Assembly: GCF_900110375.1 (NCBI RefSeq)
Contig: NZ_FODN01000006.1
Location: forward strand, 124,001 to 188,000
DNA: 64,000 nucleotides
Reading direction: 5' to 3'
Source: Flavobacterium sinopsychrotolerans
Lineage (GTDB): Bacteria; Bacteroidota; Bacteroidia; Flavobacteriales; Flavobacteriaceae
Both the position numbers and the translations under genes were made by a program. Every line of letters begins with the position of its first letter. Positions within the stretch are counted from its first letter, which is position 1. Shown in pieces: positions 35,226 to 43,957 of this stretch. The notes beneath the pieces were generated by a model that saw only the letters and a program-made list of their open reading frames with translations, did no database searches and was not told the DNA's origin.

Positions 35226-35471
35226 TTACGGTTTTTTATTTTTAATGTAAGCTGTCAGTGCCTGTAATGTGGCTATTTTTCCGTAATCTTCTTCCGGAAT
35301 TTCAATTCCTGTTTTTTCGTTCAATGCAACGATAAATTGCAACGAATCAAACGAATCAATATTGAGTGTTTCCCTGATGTTTTCATCTGGTTTTAATGTT
35401 GATGGTTCCGTATCAGGTGCAATTTTTTTCAATAATTGAAAAACAATTTGTTTGATTTCTTCTTCATTCAT
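35226..35471 (-). CDS. Acyl carrier protein-like protein
   Basis: 81 residues, acidic, with the phosphopantetheine serine S43 in SFDSLQFIVAL and the usual four-helix length. Its ATG overlaps the E2 stop (ATGA), so it is translated with the dehydrogenase complex. A dedicated ACP beside E2 suggests that the acyl group made by the complex can be passed to a pantetheine arm, but this is inference; the fatty-acid ACP of the cell should be elsewhere. Confidence 0.88.
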   Translation of the reverse strand: MNEEEIKQIVFQLLKKIAPDTEPSTLKPDENIRETLNIDSFDSLQFIVALNEKTGIEIPEEDYGKIATLQALTAYIKNKKP

Positions 35472-36637
35472 AGCGCTTCAGGATTTTGTAAATGGTTGTT
35501 CAAAGCTACTAGAAAACGACTGCCAGTTAATCCATCCGTAGCACGATGATCCCCCGCCAGAGTTACGAAAATTGAAGTCCGGATTCCTAACATGCCTTTC
35601 TCCGCAAAGGGTTGTTCTGAAATATTTCCGAAACCAATTATCGCAACCTGTGGCGGATAAATCACCCCAAAAATCATATCGGCACCACCATCGCCAATGT
35701 TGGTTACCGTAATTGTAGCGTCACTCAATTCTGAACTGCGTAGTTTCAAGGCACGAGCTCTGGGAATAATATCATTTAAGGCAGCCATGATTTCATCCAG
35801 ACTTTTTATATTCGCATTGTGAATCGCGGGAACTATGATTCCTCCGTTGCGCAGCGAAACCACAAAACCAATATGAATTTCGTTTTTTAACTGTAAACCG
35901 TTTTGCCAAACCGCATTCAATTCCGGGAAATCAGTCAGCGCTCTAGCGGTTGCTTTGATCAGCAGCACAACGGGAAGCAGCCGTTCTTGAACTGATTTCT
36001 CTTTGTTTTTGGCTATCAGCCAATCAGTTGCTTTTGCCATATCTAGCTTTTTTTCTAGATAATAGTGCGGAATTTCTCGGTTCGATTTGCTCATTGCCGC
36101 AGCTATTGCTGTACGAACCGCCTCAATTTGTGCTAGTGTTTTTGCGTCATCAGGAGGAAATTTTTCCACTTTTGGAAGTTGCTCTTTTTGAGTTGTCAAG
36201 GCTAAATCCACATCGTCTTTCGTAATCACGCCATTTTCTCCCGTTCCTTTTACTTGCGAAAGATCGAGATGATTTTCCGCAGCAATTCGCCTTGCCAGTG
36301 GAGAAGCTTTGATTGAAAGTACGGTTGTTTTTTCTTCTATAGGTTGTAAGGCAATTGGCTTTTCTGATGTTGCTTTTCCTTTTTTGGTTTCCATTGCTGC
36401 TGCGCTGGGATGAATCAATGCCATTATCGTTCCCACAGGGACTTTAGTTCCTTCTTGTATCAGTAATTCTCCGATGGTTCCTTCATCAAAAACCTCAATT
36501 TCTATCAGCCCTTTTTGCGTTTCCACTTCGGCGATGATATCGCCACGCTGTACCGTATCGCCTGGTTTTTTCTTCCATTCGATTAGAGTTCCAGCTTCCA
36601 TATCAGCGCCTAAATTTGGCATTTGAAATTCAATCAT
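35468..36637 (-). CDS. 2-oxoacid dehydrogenase E2 (dihydrolipoamide acyltransferase)
   Basis: 389 residues. One lipoyl domain (about 2-76) with the lipoylated K42 in [12 protein letters not shown] peripheral-subunit-binding domain at about 110-150 ([20 protein letters not shown]). A catalytic domain ending in [11 protein letters not shown], where the family has DHRxxDG. It moves the acyl group from E1 to CoA. It overlaps E1-beta upstream by 8 bases and ACP downstream by 4. Confidence 0.93.
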   Translation of the reverse strand: MIEFQMPNLGADMEAGTLIEWKKKPGDTVQRGDIIAEVETQKGLIEIEVFDEGTIGELLIQEGTKVPVGTIMALIHPSAAAMETKKGKATSEKPIALQPIEEKTTVLSIKASPLARRIAAENHLDLSQVKGTGENGVITKDDVDLALTTQKEQLPKVEKFPPDDAKTLAQIEAVRTAIAAAMSKSNREIPHYYLEKKLDMAKATDWLIAKNKEKSVQERLLPVVLLIKATARALTDFPELNAVWQNGLQLKNEIHIGFVVSLRNGGIIVPAIHNANIKSLDEIMAALNDIIPRARALKLRSSELSDATITVTNIGDGGADMIFGVIYPPQVAIIGFGNISEQPFAEKGMLGIRTSIFVTLAGDHRATDGLTGSRFLVALNNHLQNPEAL

Positions 36638-37628
36638 GATGTATCATTTTTTTTACAGCATTTACAATATCATTTTTCTGCGGAATCGCAGCTTCTTCCA
36701 AATGTGCAGGATAGGGAATGGGAACTTCGACACCGCACAATCGCTGTACAGGAGCATCCAAATCATAAAATGCCTTTTCCATAATTCGAGCACTAATTTC
36801 TGACGAGATACTGACCGAACGCCACGCATCTTCAACAATCAAAACCCGATGCGTTTTTGCCACTGATTCCAGAAATGTACGTTCATCCAAAGGTCGCAAC
36901 ACCCGCAAATCAATAACTTCGGCTTCGATTCCGACCAAAGCTAATTCGGCAGCAGCCTCCAGACTTTTATAAACGCCCGTTCCATACGTAATGATCGAAA
37001 TAGCAGATCCTTCGCGCAACACTTTGGCTTTGGTAATATCAATAAAACCTAAATCTACAGCAATTTCTTTTTCGAGATTGAGCATTAGCGTGTATTCAAA
37101 CAGCAAGACGGGATCCGGACTTTGCAAAGCAGCACGCAACATTCCCCGTGCATCCTCATGCGTTCCCACAGACAAAATAATTAATCCCGGAATGTGTGCA
37201 TAAAATGGTTCCCAACTGTGCGAATGTTGCGCTGCCAGTTGACGGCCAATTCCGCAACCCATCCGGATAACCATTGGCACATGAATCTGGCCGCCTGACA
37301 TGTGCAATAAGGTCGCCGCATTATTCACAATTTGGTCCATGGCCAACAAACTGAAGTTGACGGTCATCACCTCAATAATGGGTTTCATTCCCGCCATAGC
37401 CGCCCCAATACCCGCTCCTACAAAACCTGCTTCTGAAAGCGGAACATCCATAATGCGCTCCGCACCAAATTCCTGCAATAACCCTTTGCTTACCGCAAAA
37501 GCGCCTCCGTAACGCCCCACATCTTCACCCATCAAAAAGACGTTTTCGTCATTTTGCAACGCTTCGCGAAGCCCTTGTTTCAAAGCCTCGCGATACGTAA
37601 GGGTTATTGTGCCGGTACTGTTGTCCAT
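36630..37628 (-). CDS. 2-oxoacid dehydrogenase E1 beta subunit
   Basis: 332 residues, of the PdhB/AcoB type: [45 protein letters not shown] and the C-terminal transketolase domain with [13 protein letters not shown]. It forms the thiamine-diphosphate decarboxylase with E1 alpha. The alpha gene lies upstream, separated by two zinc-ribbon genes, an unusual split. Confidence 0.92.
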   Translation of the reverse strand: MDNSTGTITLTYREALKQGLREALQNDENVFLMGEDVGRYGGAFAVSKGLLQEFGAERIMDVPLSEAGFVGAGIGAAMAGMKPIIEVMTVNFSLLAMDQIVNNAATLLHMSGGQIHVPMVIRMGCGIGRQLAAQHSHSWEPFYAHIPGLIILSVGTHEDARGMLRAALQSPDPVLLFEYTLMLNLEKEIAVDLGFIDITKAKVLREGSAISIITYGTGVYKSLEAAAELALVGIEAEVIDLRVLRPLDERTFLESVAKTHRVLIVEDAWRSVSISSEISARIMEKAFYDLDAPVQRLCGVEVPIPYPAHLEEAAIPQKNDIVNAVKKMIHHD

Positions 37629-37647
37629 GATGCCATTTGATTAGGGA

Positions 37648-37920
37648 TTAAATAACAAATTGTTTGTTTTTCCAACGTTTCAATGCAGGTAAAATATTCA
37701 ATGCTTTTTGAACCATATAAATAGGAAGCTTTTTTTTCTCCATATGCATTTTTACGGTATTTTTCATTTCTTCCAAGTTCATATCCGGGTTTTTGAAGTG
37801 ACTGTCTTCATAACAATACCGGCAATAATCATTTGTTTTTAGGCCGTTATTTTCGGTTCCTTTCGTTTCTTCTGTAGTCAGTGGCATTCCGCAACTTTGA
37901 CAAAAATGTGTATTTTCCAT
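37648..37920 (-). CDS. Zinc-ribbon protein, paralogue A
   Basis: 90 residues. The N-terminal putative zinc-ribbon has CQSCGMPL and YCRYCYEDSHFKNP (four cysteines). A helical C-terminal half carries ALNILPALKRWKN. It closely matches the neighbour at 38065-38325 (most positions identical), so they arose by duplication. Function unknown; it lies 19 bases upstream of E1 beta. Confidence 0.85.
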   Translation of the reverse strand: MENTHFCQSCGMPLTTEETKGTENNGLKTNDYCRYCYEDSHFKNPDMNLEEMKNTVKMHMEKKKLPIYMVQKALNILPALKRWKNKQFVI

Positions 37921-38064
37921 GTGTGTTGATTTAAATAGTTAGCTTTCTTTATGTAGTTTCTAATTTATTTTTCGTGTACACCATTTTGTCAATGGGTTTA
38001 TAAGTATTAGATTCAGGCTTCCGCAAAAGGGACTCCGCTCTGGATTCTACTTTGAACTTCTGGA

Positions 38065-38325
38065 TTAATTATTTTTCCAACGTTTCAATGCTGGTAGTAT
38101 GTTTACCGCTTTTTGAATTGCATATTCATGAAGTTCTAATTTTTTCATTTGATTTTTCACGTTATTTTCCATGTCTTCCAATTTCATTTTTGGATTCTTA
38201 AAGACGCCATCTTCATAACAGTATTTGCAATATTCATTGCTTTTTAAACCGTTTTTCTCAGTGCCTTTCACAGCTTCTGTGTCCAGTGGCATGCCACAAC
38301 TTTGACAGATTATTTTATTTTCCAT
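38065..38325 (-). CDS. Zinc-ribbon protein, paralogue B
   Basis: 86 residues with CQSCGMPL, YCKYCYEDGVFKNP and the same AVNILPALKRWKNN ending as paralogue A. Both copies keep all four metal-binding cysteines. The two genes are 144 bases apart, between E1 alpha and E1 beta. Role unknown; small zinc-ribbon proteins of this group are typically annotated only by domain. Confidence 0.85.
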   Translation of the reverse strand: MENKIICQSCGMPLDTEAVKGTEKNGLKSNEYCKYCYEDGVFKNPKMKLEDMENNVKNQMKKLELHEYAIQKAVNILPALKRWKNN

Positions 38326-38343
38326 GATTTTAAATTTTTAGCT

Positions 38344-39333
38344 TTATGTTTCACTGTAAACAAATTTTGTTAGTTGTTCTAACGGCTCCCATGTTCCTGC
38401 TTCCGCAAAATCGACTGCGATAGCTATTTTTTTTTCAATTTTATTTTCAAAAGCAGCAATTTCCTCATCCGTTATCCATTGCTTTTGCAAAAGATACTGT
38501 TCGAATTGTGGAATAGGATCTCGTTTTTTCCATTCTTCGACTTCTTTTTTATCCCGATATAATTCTGCATCAAACATCGAATGCGCCCGAAAACGATACG
38601 TATTGCAAACTAATAAATATGGCTTTCCACTGCTTCTTACTTTTGCGGAAGCAATATTGGCAGCAGCAATCACAGCCATCAAATCCATTCCGTCCACCGC
38701 AACGGCTTCAATCCCGTATGCAGCACCTTTTTTTTCCAGTTCTGTTACAGCATGCGAATATTTTATCGCAGTTCCCATCGCATACAAATTGTTTTCACAT
38801 ACGAACAAAACGGGAACTTCCCAAAGTGCCGCTAAATTCAGGCTTTCGTGAAAGGTACCTTCGGCAGCTGCTCCTTCTCCAAAAAAGCAACATGTAAGGT
38901 TCGTTTTTTTCTGTTTTTTGGCTGCCAAAGCCATTCCAACAGCAAGTGGAAGATGGCCAGATACAATCGCATTGCCACCATAAAACCTTTTTGACATATC
39001 GAACAAATGCATCGAGCCTCCACGACCTCGGCAGCAGCCTTGCATTTTACCATACATTTCGGCCATGATAATGTCAGGATCAATACCTCTAGCTAGTGCA
39101 TGACCGTGTTCCCGATAGGTACACAATAAATTATCATCTTCCCTCAGCGCCTGAATTACGCCTACAGCAACCGCTTCTTCTCCAATATACAAATGCAGAA
39201 AACCACGGATTTTAGCTTTCGTATATTGCTCGGCTGCTTTTTCCTCAAAACGTCTTATAAGCAGCATTTGATACAAAAAAAGCAATCCTCTTTTGGCATC
39301 CATCGGTTGTGGTTCTGTAGTTGATTGTACCAT
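38344..39333 (-). CDS. 2-oxoacid dehydrogenase E1 alpha subunit
   Basis: 329 residues of the PdhA/AcoA type, with RRFEEKAAEQYTKAKIRGF, CRGRGGSMHLFD and the thiamine-diphosphate motif beginning FFGEGAAAEGTFHESLN and ending NN (CENNLYAMG). The first part of the motif is GEG rather than the usual GDG. The enzyme decarboxylates pyruvate, acetoin or a branched 2-oxoacid; which one is not visible. It begins the dehydrogenase gene set. Confidence 0.92.
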   Translation of the reverse strand: MVQSTTEPQPMDAKRGLLFLYQMLLIRRFEEKAAEQYTKAKIRGFLHLYIGEEAVAVGVIQALREDDNLLCTYREHGHALARGIDPDIIMAEMYGKMQGCCRGRGGSMHLFDMSKRFYGGNAIVSGHLPLAVGMALAAKKQKKTNLTCCFFGEGAAAEGTFHESLNLAALWEVPVLFVCENNLYAMGTAIKYSHAVTELEKKGAAYGIEAVAVDGMDLMAVIAAANIASAKVRSSGKPYLLVCNTYRFRAHSMFDAELYRDKKEVEEWKKRDPIPQFEQYLLQKQWITDEEIAAFENKIEKKIAIAVDFAEAGTWEPLEQLTKFVYSET

Positions 39334-39344
39334 TTTTTATAGTT

Positions 39345-40862
39345 TTATAATCCAAAAGCATAATAGTAATACGTAGGATCGCCGGCATATTTTCCTTCGA
39401 GCATGATGCCGCGTTCTTGTGCTGCAACGGCATCCATAAAGGATTGAACCGATGAAACTACCCTGTTGTTGACTGATGTAATTACGAATCCGTTGCGTAT
39501 GCCGGTGAATCTTTTTATTTTCCCATCGTATAGTTTGGTGATTTTGAGTCCGTTTTTTACATTATACACTTTTTGGTCTTCCTTAGTAATTGGACTCAAC
39601 TCAACTCCCAAATCTTTAAGCAATTCTATATTTTTACTTTTTGTAAGTTCTTGGGTTGCTTCCTGTTTTTTCAGTGTGGCAATCAGTTCTTTTTTCTCAT
39701 TACCGTTTCTGATGAGTGTGATTTTTACTTTTTCACCCGGACGTTTTCGCATGATGATTTCCTGTAATTTTGCAGCCGAAGCGGTTTCTATATTATCAAT
39801 GCTGATAATGACATCTTTCTCTTTTACACCTGCTTCTTTTACCGCACCATTTACAGTGACGCTGTCAATATAAACGCCATTGGCACGGTCAATTTTTATT
39901 TCCTTTGCCAATGTGCTGTTCAAATCGCGTATACTTATTCCTAAAATTCCCCTGCGAACAGATCCAAAATTCATCAGATCATCCGCTACTTTTTTTACAA
40001 TATCTACAGGAATTGCAAACGCATATCCAGCATAAACACCTGTTGGCGTTGCTATTGCGGTGTTTATACCAATGAGTTTTCCTTCCAGTGTTACTAATGC
40101 GCCGCCGCTATTGCCTGGATTTACTGCTGCATCTGTTTGTATGAAGGATTCTATAGCGCCTTGATCGCTTAGAATATTGATATTTCGGGCCTTGGCACTG
40201 ACAATTCCTGCCGTTACCGTCGATGCCAGATTAAATGGATTTCCTACCGCAACAACCCATTTTCCCACTTCAATAGTATCACTGTCGCCGTAGCGTATAA
40301 ACGAAAGGTTGCTTTCTTTGATTTTAAGGAGAGCAAGATCAGTTTGAGGATCATTTCCAATAACTTTTGCCGGATAGGATCGTCCGTCGAACAAAGTGAT
40401 ATTTATTTCATCGGCATTTTTTACCACATGATTATTGGTAATAATATATCCGTCAGGTGTGAGAATCACTCCAGATCCGCTGCCAATCACGGTTTCAGAA
40501 TTATATTTTTGGGACTGTGGCAGTTGAAACCTAAATTCTCTGAAAAAAGGATCGTCTCTAAAAAAATCTTTGAGAGGGTCCGGAATGTTGTAAAATTGAT
40601 CTTCACCCTCGTATTGAAGTGTTTGTGGTTTGAAACTACACTTGATATGAACTACTCCGGGCATAGCTATTTTGGCTGCCATTCTGAAATCGACATTGCC
40701 TGAATATGAAATTTTTTCGGGAACAAGGGCGGCGCTTTTCTGGATGGATTCTATGTCCGTTTCACTATTCTTATTTTGAGCTTCACATCCTTGAAATAGA
40801 ATAAGAAGCACAAACAGAAAAACAGTTTGGTTTAGTCGCTTTATTTTTTGGAAAGGTATCAT
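39345..40862 (-). CDS. HtrA/DegP-type lipoprotein protease
   Basis: 505 residues with a lipoprotein signal (LFQGC, C26). The trypsin-like domain has the triad H145 (ITNNHVV), D175 (DPQTDLALL) and S252 (NPGNSGGAL). Two PDZ domains follow (about 300-395 and 405-500). It degrades or holds misfolded envelope proteins in the periplasm. Lies 11 bases upstream of E1 alpha on the same strand. ATG 40862 gives the signal peptide directly. Confidence 0.92.
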   Translation of the reverse strand: MIPFQKIKRLNQTVFLFVLLILFQGCEAQNKNSETDIESIQKSAALVPEKISYSGNVDFRMAAKIAMPGVVHIKCSFKPQTLQYEGEDQFYNIPDPLKDFFRDDPFFREFRFQLPQSQKYNSETVIGSGSGVILTPDGYIITNNHVVKNADEINITLFDGRSYPAKVIGNDPQTDLALLKIKESNLSFIRYGDSDTIEVGKWVVAVGNPFNLASTVTAGIVSAKARNINILSDQGAIESFIQTDAAVNPGNSGGALVTLEGKLIGINTAIATPTGVYAGYAFAIPVDIVKKVADDLMNFGSVRRGILGISIRDLNSTLAKEIKIDRANGVYIDSVTVNGAVKEAGVKEKDVIISIDNIETASAAKLQEIIMRKRPGEKVKITLIRNGNEKKELIATLKKQEATQELTKSKNIELLKDLGVELSPITKEDQKVYNVKNGLKITKLYDGKIKRFTGIRNGFVITSVNNRVVSSVQSFMDAVAAQERGIMLEGKYAGDPTYYYYAFGL

Positions 40863-40908
40863 GGCTGAAATTCATTAGTAATGATTAATTTTTAAGGATT
40901 ATTCTATT

Positions 40909-42642
40909 TTAGGAGGATTCCAATGTTGAAATATCGCCTTCGGGCAAACCGAGTTCTCGGGCTTTTAATAATCGTCTTAAAATTTTACCGCTTCTGGTTT
41001 TGGGAATATTTTCCACAAATTCAATTTCTTTGGGAGCCACGGCCGGACCCATTTCTTTTCGGGCGAAAGCCATAATATCCATTTTGGTTGTCTCGTTAGG
41101 CTCTTTTCCAGTTTTGAGTACGACGAAGGCTTTTACCATTTCTCCAATGGTGGGTTCCGGTATTCCAATCACAGCAGCTTCCGCCACATCAGGATGGCGC
41201 ATTAGCGTGCTTTCGACTTCAAACGGACCGACCATGTGTCCGGAAGTTTTGATAATATCATCCGCCCGACCGATAAACCAGAAATACCCATCTGCATCTT
41301 TCTTGGCTAGATCGCCGCTGAGGTACCAATCGCCAATGAAGCATTTTTTATAGCGTTCTTCTTCATGAATATATGCTCGAAATAGTGACGGAAACCCTTT
41401 TTTAAGAACCAAATGCCCTTGAATTTCAGGTTGTGTGATAAGTGTCAGTTGGTCGTCATTTATTGCTGCAATGGCAATTTCAACTCCGGGCATCGGTTTT
41501 CCCATCGAACCCGGTTTTACAGGCATCGACGGATAATTGGCAATCATAATGCCGCCCGTTTCGGTTTGCCACCAATTGTCTAAAATGGGGATACCAAAAT
41601 TTTCCTGTCCCCAAATCACGGCTTCGGCATGAAGCGGTTCGCCAACACTAAGAATCAACCGAAGATTTTCGAGATTATATATGTTTTTGGGTTTTATATC
41701 CATCCGCATCAGTCGCCTGATAGCTGTGGGAGCGGTGTACCAAATGTTTATTTTATGTGTTTCAAGAAGCGAATACCATCGGGTAGCATCAAATTCAGCT
41801 TCATCAATAATACTGGTGATTCCATGCAGTAACGGAGCAATAATGCCGTACGAAGTGCCGGTTACCCAACCCGGATCCGCGGTACACCAATAGTGGTCAC
41901 CTTCATGAAAATCGAGAACATATTTGCCCGTTATGTAATGCGTGAGTACAGCTTGGTAAACGTGAAGTACGCCTTTTGGCATTCCAGTTGTTCCACTGGT
42001 AAAATGCAATAAAGCGGGGTCTTCCAGATTGGTTTCCGGAATGGTAAATTCCGTTTCGGCCTCCTCCATGAGCTTGGAAAAAGAACGTATTTTTTCAGAA
42101 GCATGTTCAGTTGCATCGGTAAGAATGATATAGCGGAGCGAAGGAAGTTTTTCCAGGATTTGTTTTATCTTTTTTTCGAATAAAAGAGTGGTGGTTACCA
42201 GAACAGCTGCATCGCCTTTGCTAAGTCTCTGATACACGGGCTCAGGGCCAAATACAGAAAACAACGGACAAAATACTGCGGTATATTTCAACGTTCCCAA
42301 AGCGGTTATGTATAATTCTGGAATCCTGCCAGCAAAAGAAAAAATGCGTTCTCCTCTCTGGATTTTCAATTTTTGAAGTACATTGGCAAACTTCGAGGTT
42401 TGTTTTTGTAATTCTGCATACGTGAATTCTTGTAAACGGTTGTCTTTTCGAATAAAACGCAATGCCACCGTATTTTTCAGATGCGTTAATGCATGACGAT
42501 CAACCGCTTCATGCGCTATATTCAGTCCTTTTCCATTTGGAAGACCATCTAATTCCCGGGCAACATTTCCCCATGAAAAAGTAGCATGGATTTTTTCATA
42601 GTCCAAAAGGTGGTGCGTGATTTTATTTTTGATGGAAATCAT
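40909..42642 (-). CDS. acsA: Acetyl-CoA synthetase (AcsA-like)
   Basis: 577 residues, an AMP-forming acyl-CoA synthetase. The ATP loop is FTSGTTGMPKGVLH, followed by NWWQTETGG and the C-terminal acetylation-site lysine motif PKTRSGKILRR. The length matches the shorter AcsA of Bacillus rather than the ~650-residue Acs. Activates acetate (or propionate) to the CoA thioester. It lies in the stress run with pyruvate and lactate enzymes. Confidence 0.9.
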   Translation of the reverse strand: MISIKNKITHHLLDYEKIHATFSWGNVARELDGLPNGKGLNIAHEAVDRHALTHLKNTVALRFIRKDNRLQEFTYAELQKQTSKFANVLQKLKIQRGERIFSFAGRIPELYITALGTLKYTAVFCPLFSVFGPEPVYQRLSKGDAAVLVTTTLLFEKKIKQILEKLPSLRYIILTDATEHASEKIRSFSKLMEEAETEFTIPETNLEDPALLHFTSGTTGMPKGVLHVYQAVLTHYITGKYVLDFHEGDHYWCTADPGWVTGTSYGIIAPLLHGITSIIDEAEFDATRWYSLLETHKINIWYTAPTAIRRLMRMDIKPKNIYNLENLRLILSVGEPLHAEAVIWGQENFGIPILDNWWQTETGGIMIANYPSMPVKPGSMGKPMPGVEIAIAAINDDQLTLITQPEIQGHLVLKKGFPSLFRAYIHEEERYKKCFIGDWYLSGDLAKKDADGYFWFIGRADDIIKTSGHMVGPFEVESTLMRHPDVAEAAVIGIPEPTIGEMVKAFVVLKTGKEPNETTKMDIMAFARKEMGPAVAPKEIEFVENIPKTRSGKILRRLLKARELGLPEGDISTLESS

Positions 42643-42699
42643 GGCGAGGCACGTTTAAAAAATGGTGGTTTCGAATAGAAATTTTCTGTTTTTCATTAA

Positions 42700-43158
42700 T
42701 TAAAAAGATTCACCAATAGGAAACAGACTTTTCTCTACAATGATTTCGGGCTCTAATCGAATGGGTATTTTTAATGTATTGGAAACCAAACATGCCTTTT
42801 CACTCATTTCCACAATACGTTTTGCCCTGTCTGGTTTTTGAGAATAGGGAATAACGACTTTAGGATGTAAGAGGACTTCAGTAATTACGTAAGCACCTTC
42901 GACCAAATCAACGGTACAGGAAGATTTGCATTCAAAACTGATAAAATGCAGTTTAGAGTTTTCAGCGATATTCAAAAAAGTACTCATGACGCAACTGTTT
43001 ATTGATGCGATAAATAAGTGTTCCGGCGACCAGATTCCTTGCATTCCTTTTGGGAAATCAGGAGGTGTGGCGACTTCAATATTCTGTGGTAAAACTGGAG
43101 AACTTAAAAGCCCTTTGGTGTTACCGGTCCATTTTAGGTTGACTTCGTACGTGTGCAT
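42700..43158 (-). CDS. OsmC-family protein, diverged paralogue
   Basis: 152 residues. OsmC fold with the two expected cysteines, in SCVMSTFLNIA and KACLVSNTLKIP. It is longer and less typical than the OsmC at 9512, with an N-terminal GNTKGLLSSPVLPQ strand. Likely a thiol peroxidase for organic hydroperoxides. In the stress run between Acs and the SDR. Confidence 0.88.
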   Translation of the reverse strand: MHTYEVNLKWTGNTKGLLSSPVLPQNIEVATPPDFPKGMQGIWSPEHLFIASINSCVMSTFLNIAENSKLHFISFECKSSCTVDLVEGAYVITEVLLHPKVVIPYSQKPDRAKRIVEMSEKACLVSNTLKIPIRLEPEIIVEKSLFPIGESF

Positions 43159-43189
43159 TTTGATATGGTTTTTTGGTTATTTTTTAAAG

Positions 43190-43945
43190 TTATTGTGCTG
43201 TAAATCCGCCGTCTACAGCCATCACATGTCCTGTTACAAATGAGGCTTCATCAGAGCACATCCACACCACGGCATTGGCTATTTCTTCTGGAAGGCCAAA
43301 GCGTCCAATGGGTTCAAAACCTTTAAATCGCTCGATACCTTCTTTTGTTTTTCCAGTCAGTCGGTCAATCATTGGTGTTTGAATGACACCGGGACAAACC
43401 ACATTTACTCGGATTCCTTGTGTAGCACATTCTAAAGCAGTGGTTTTTGTAAGTCCCACAATACCATGTTTAGAAGCCACATAAGCCGGTAGCCCTGCAA
43501 AACCAACCAATCCGGCTACCGAAGCGCAGTTGACGATGGCTCCTTTTCCTTGTTTGAGTATTTCCGGGATTTCATATTTCATGCACAGCCAAACTCCTTT
43601 CAGGTTTACACCAATGGTTTTGTCCCAGTTTTCCTCCGAACAATCTTGGGTAGGAGCGGAGGCACCCTCGATTCCGGCATTGTTGAACGCATAATCCAAT
43701 CGGCCAAATGCGGCAATTGTTTGCGCCACCATTGCTTTTACGTCATCGGTTTTTGAGACATTGCATTTGATAAAAATAGCTTCACTGCCCAATTCTTTGA
43801 TGAGGTCTACCATTTCATCATTTTCTTTCCAATCTACTACGGCTACTTTGGCTCCTTTTTTGGCGAAAGCAAGTGCAGTGGCTCTGCCAATTCCTGATGC
43901 TCCTCCAGTTACTAATGCTACTTTATTCTTGAATGTTGTTTCCAT
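43190..43945 (-). CDS. Short-chain dehydrogenase/reductase
   Basis: 251 residues of the classical SDR family: cofactor motif TGGASGIGRA, NNAG (FNNAGIEGA), catalytic Ser in NCASVAGLVG and YxxxK (YVASKHG). The acidic residue after strand 2 (VVDWKEND) favours NAD over NADP. Similar proteins are annotated glucose 1-dehydrogenase, but the substrate is unknown. It starts 12 bases after ppsA. Confidence 0.9.
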   Translation of the reverse strand: METTFKNKVALVTGGASGIGRATALAFAKKGAKVAVVDWKENDEMVDLIKELGSEAIFIKCNVSKTDDVKAMVAQTIAAFGRLDYAFNNAGIEGASAPTQDCSEENWDKTIGVNLKGVWLCMKYEIPEILKQGKGAIVNCASVAGLVGFAGLPAYVASKHGIVGLTKTTALECATQGIRVNVVCPGVIQTPMIDRLTGKTKEGIERFKGFEPIGRFGLPEEIANAVVWMCSDEASFVTGHVMAVDGGFTAQ

Positions 43946-43957
43946 GATTTGGTTTTC

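Noticed and set aside
37921..38064. Imperfect hairpin between the zinc-ribbon genes (around 38010-38050)
   Set aside because: Too many mismatches and no T-run; not a convincing terminator or repeat.
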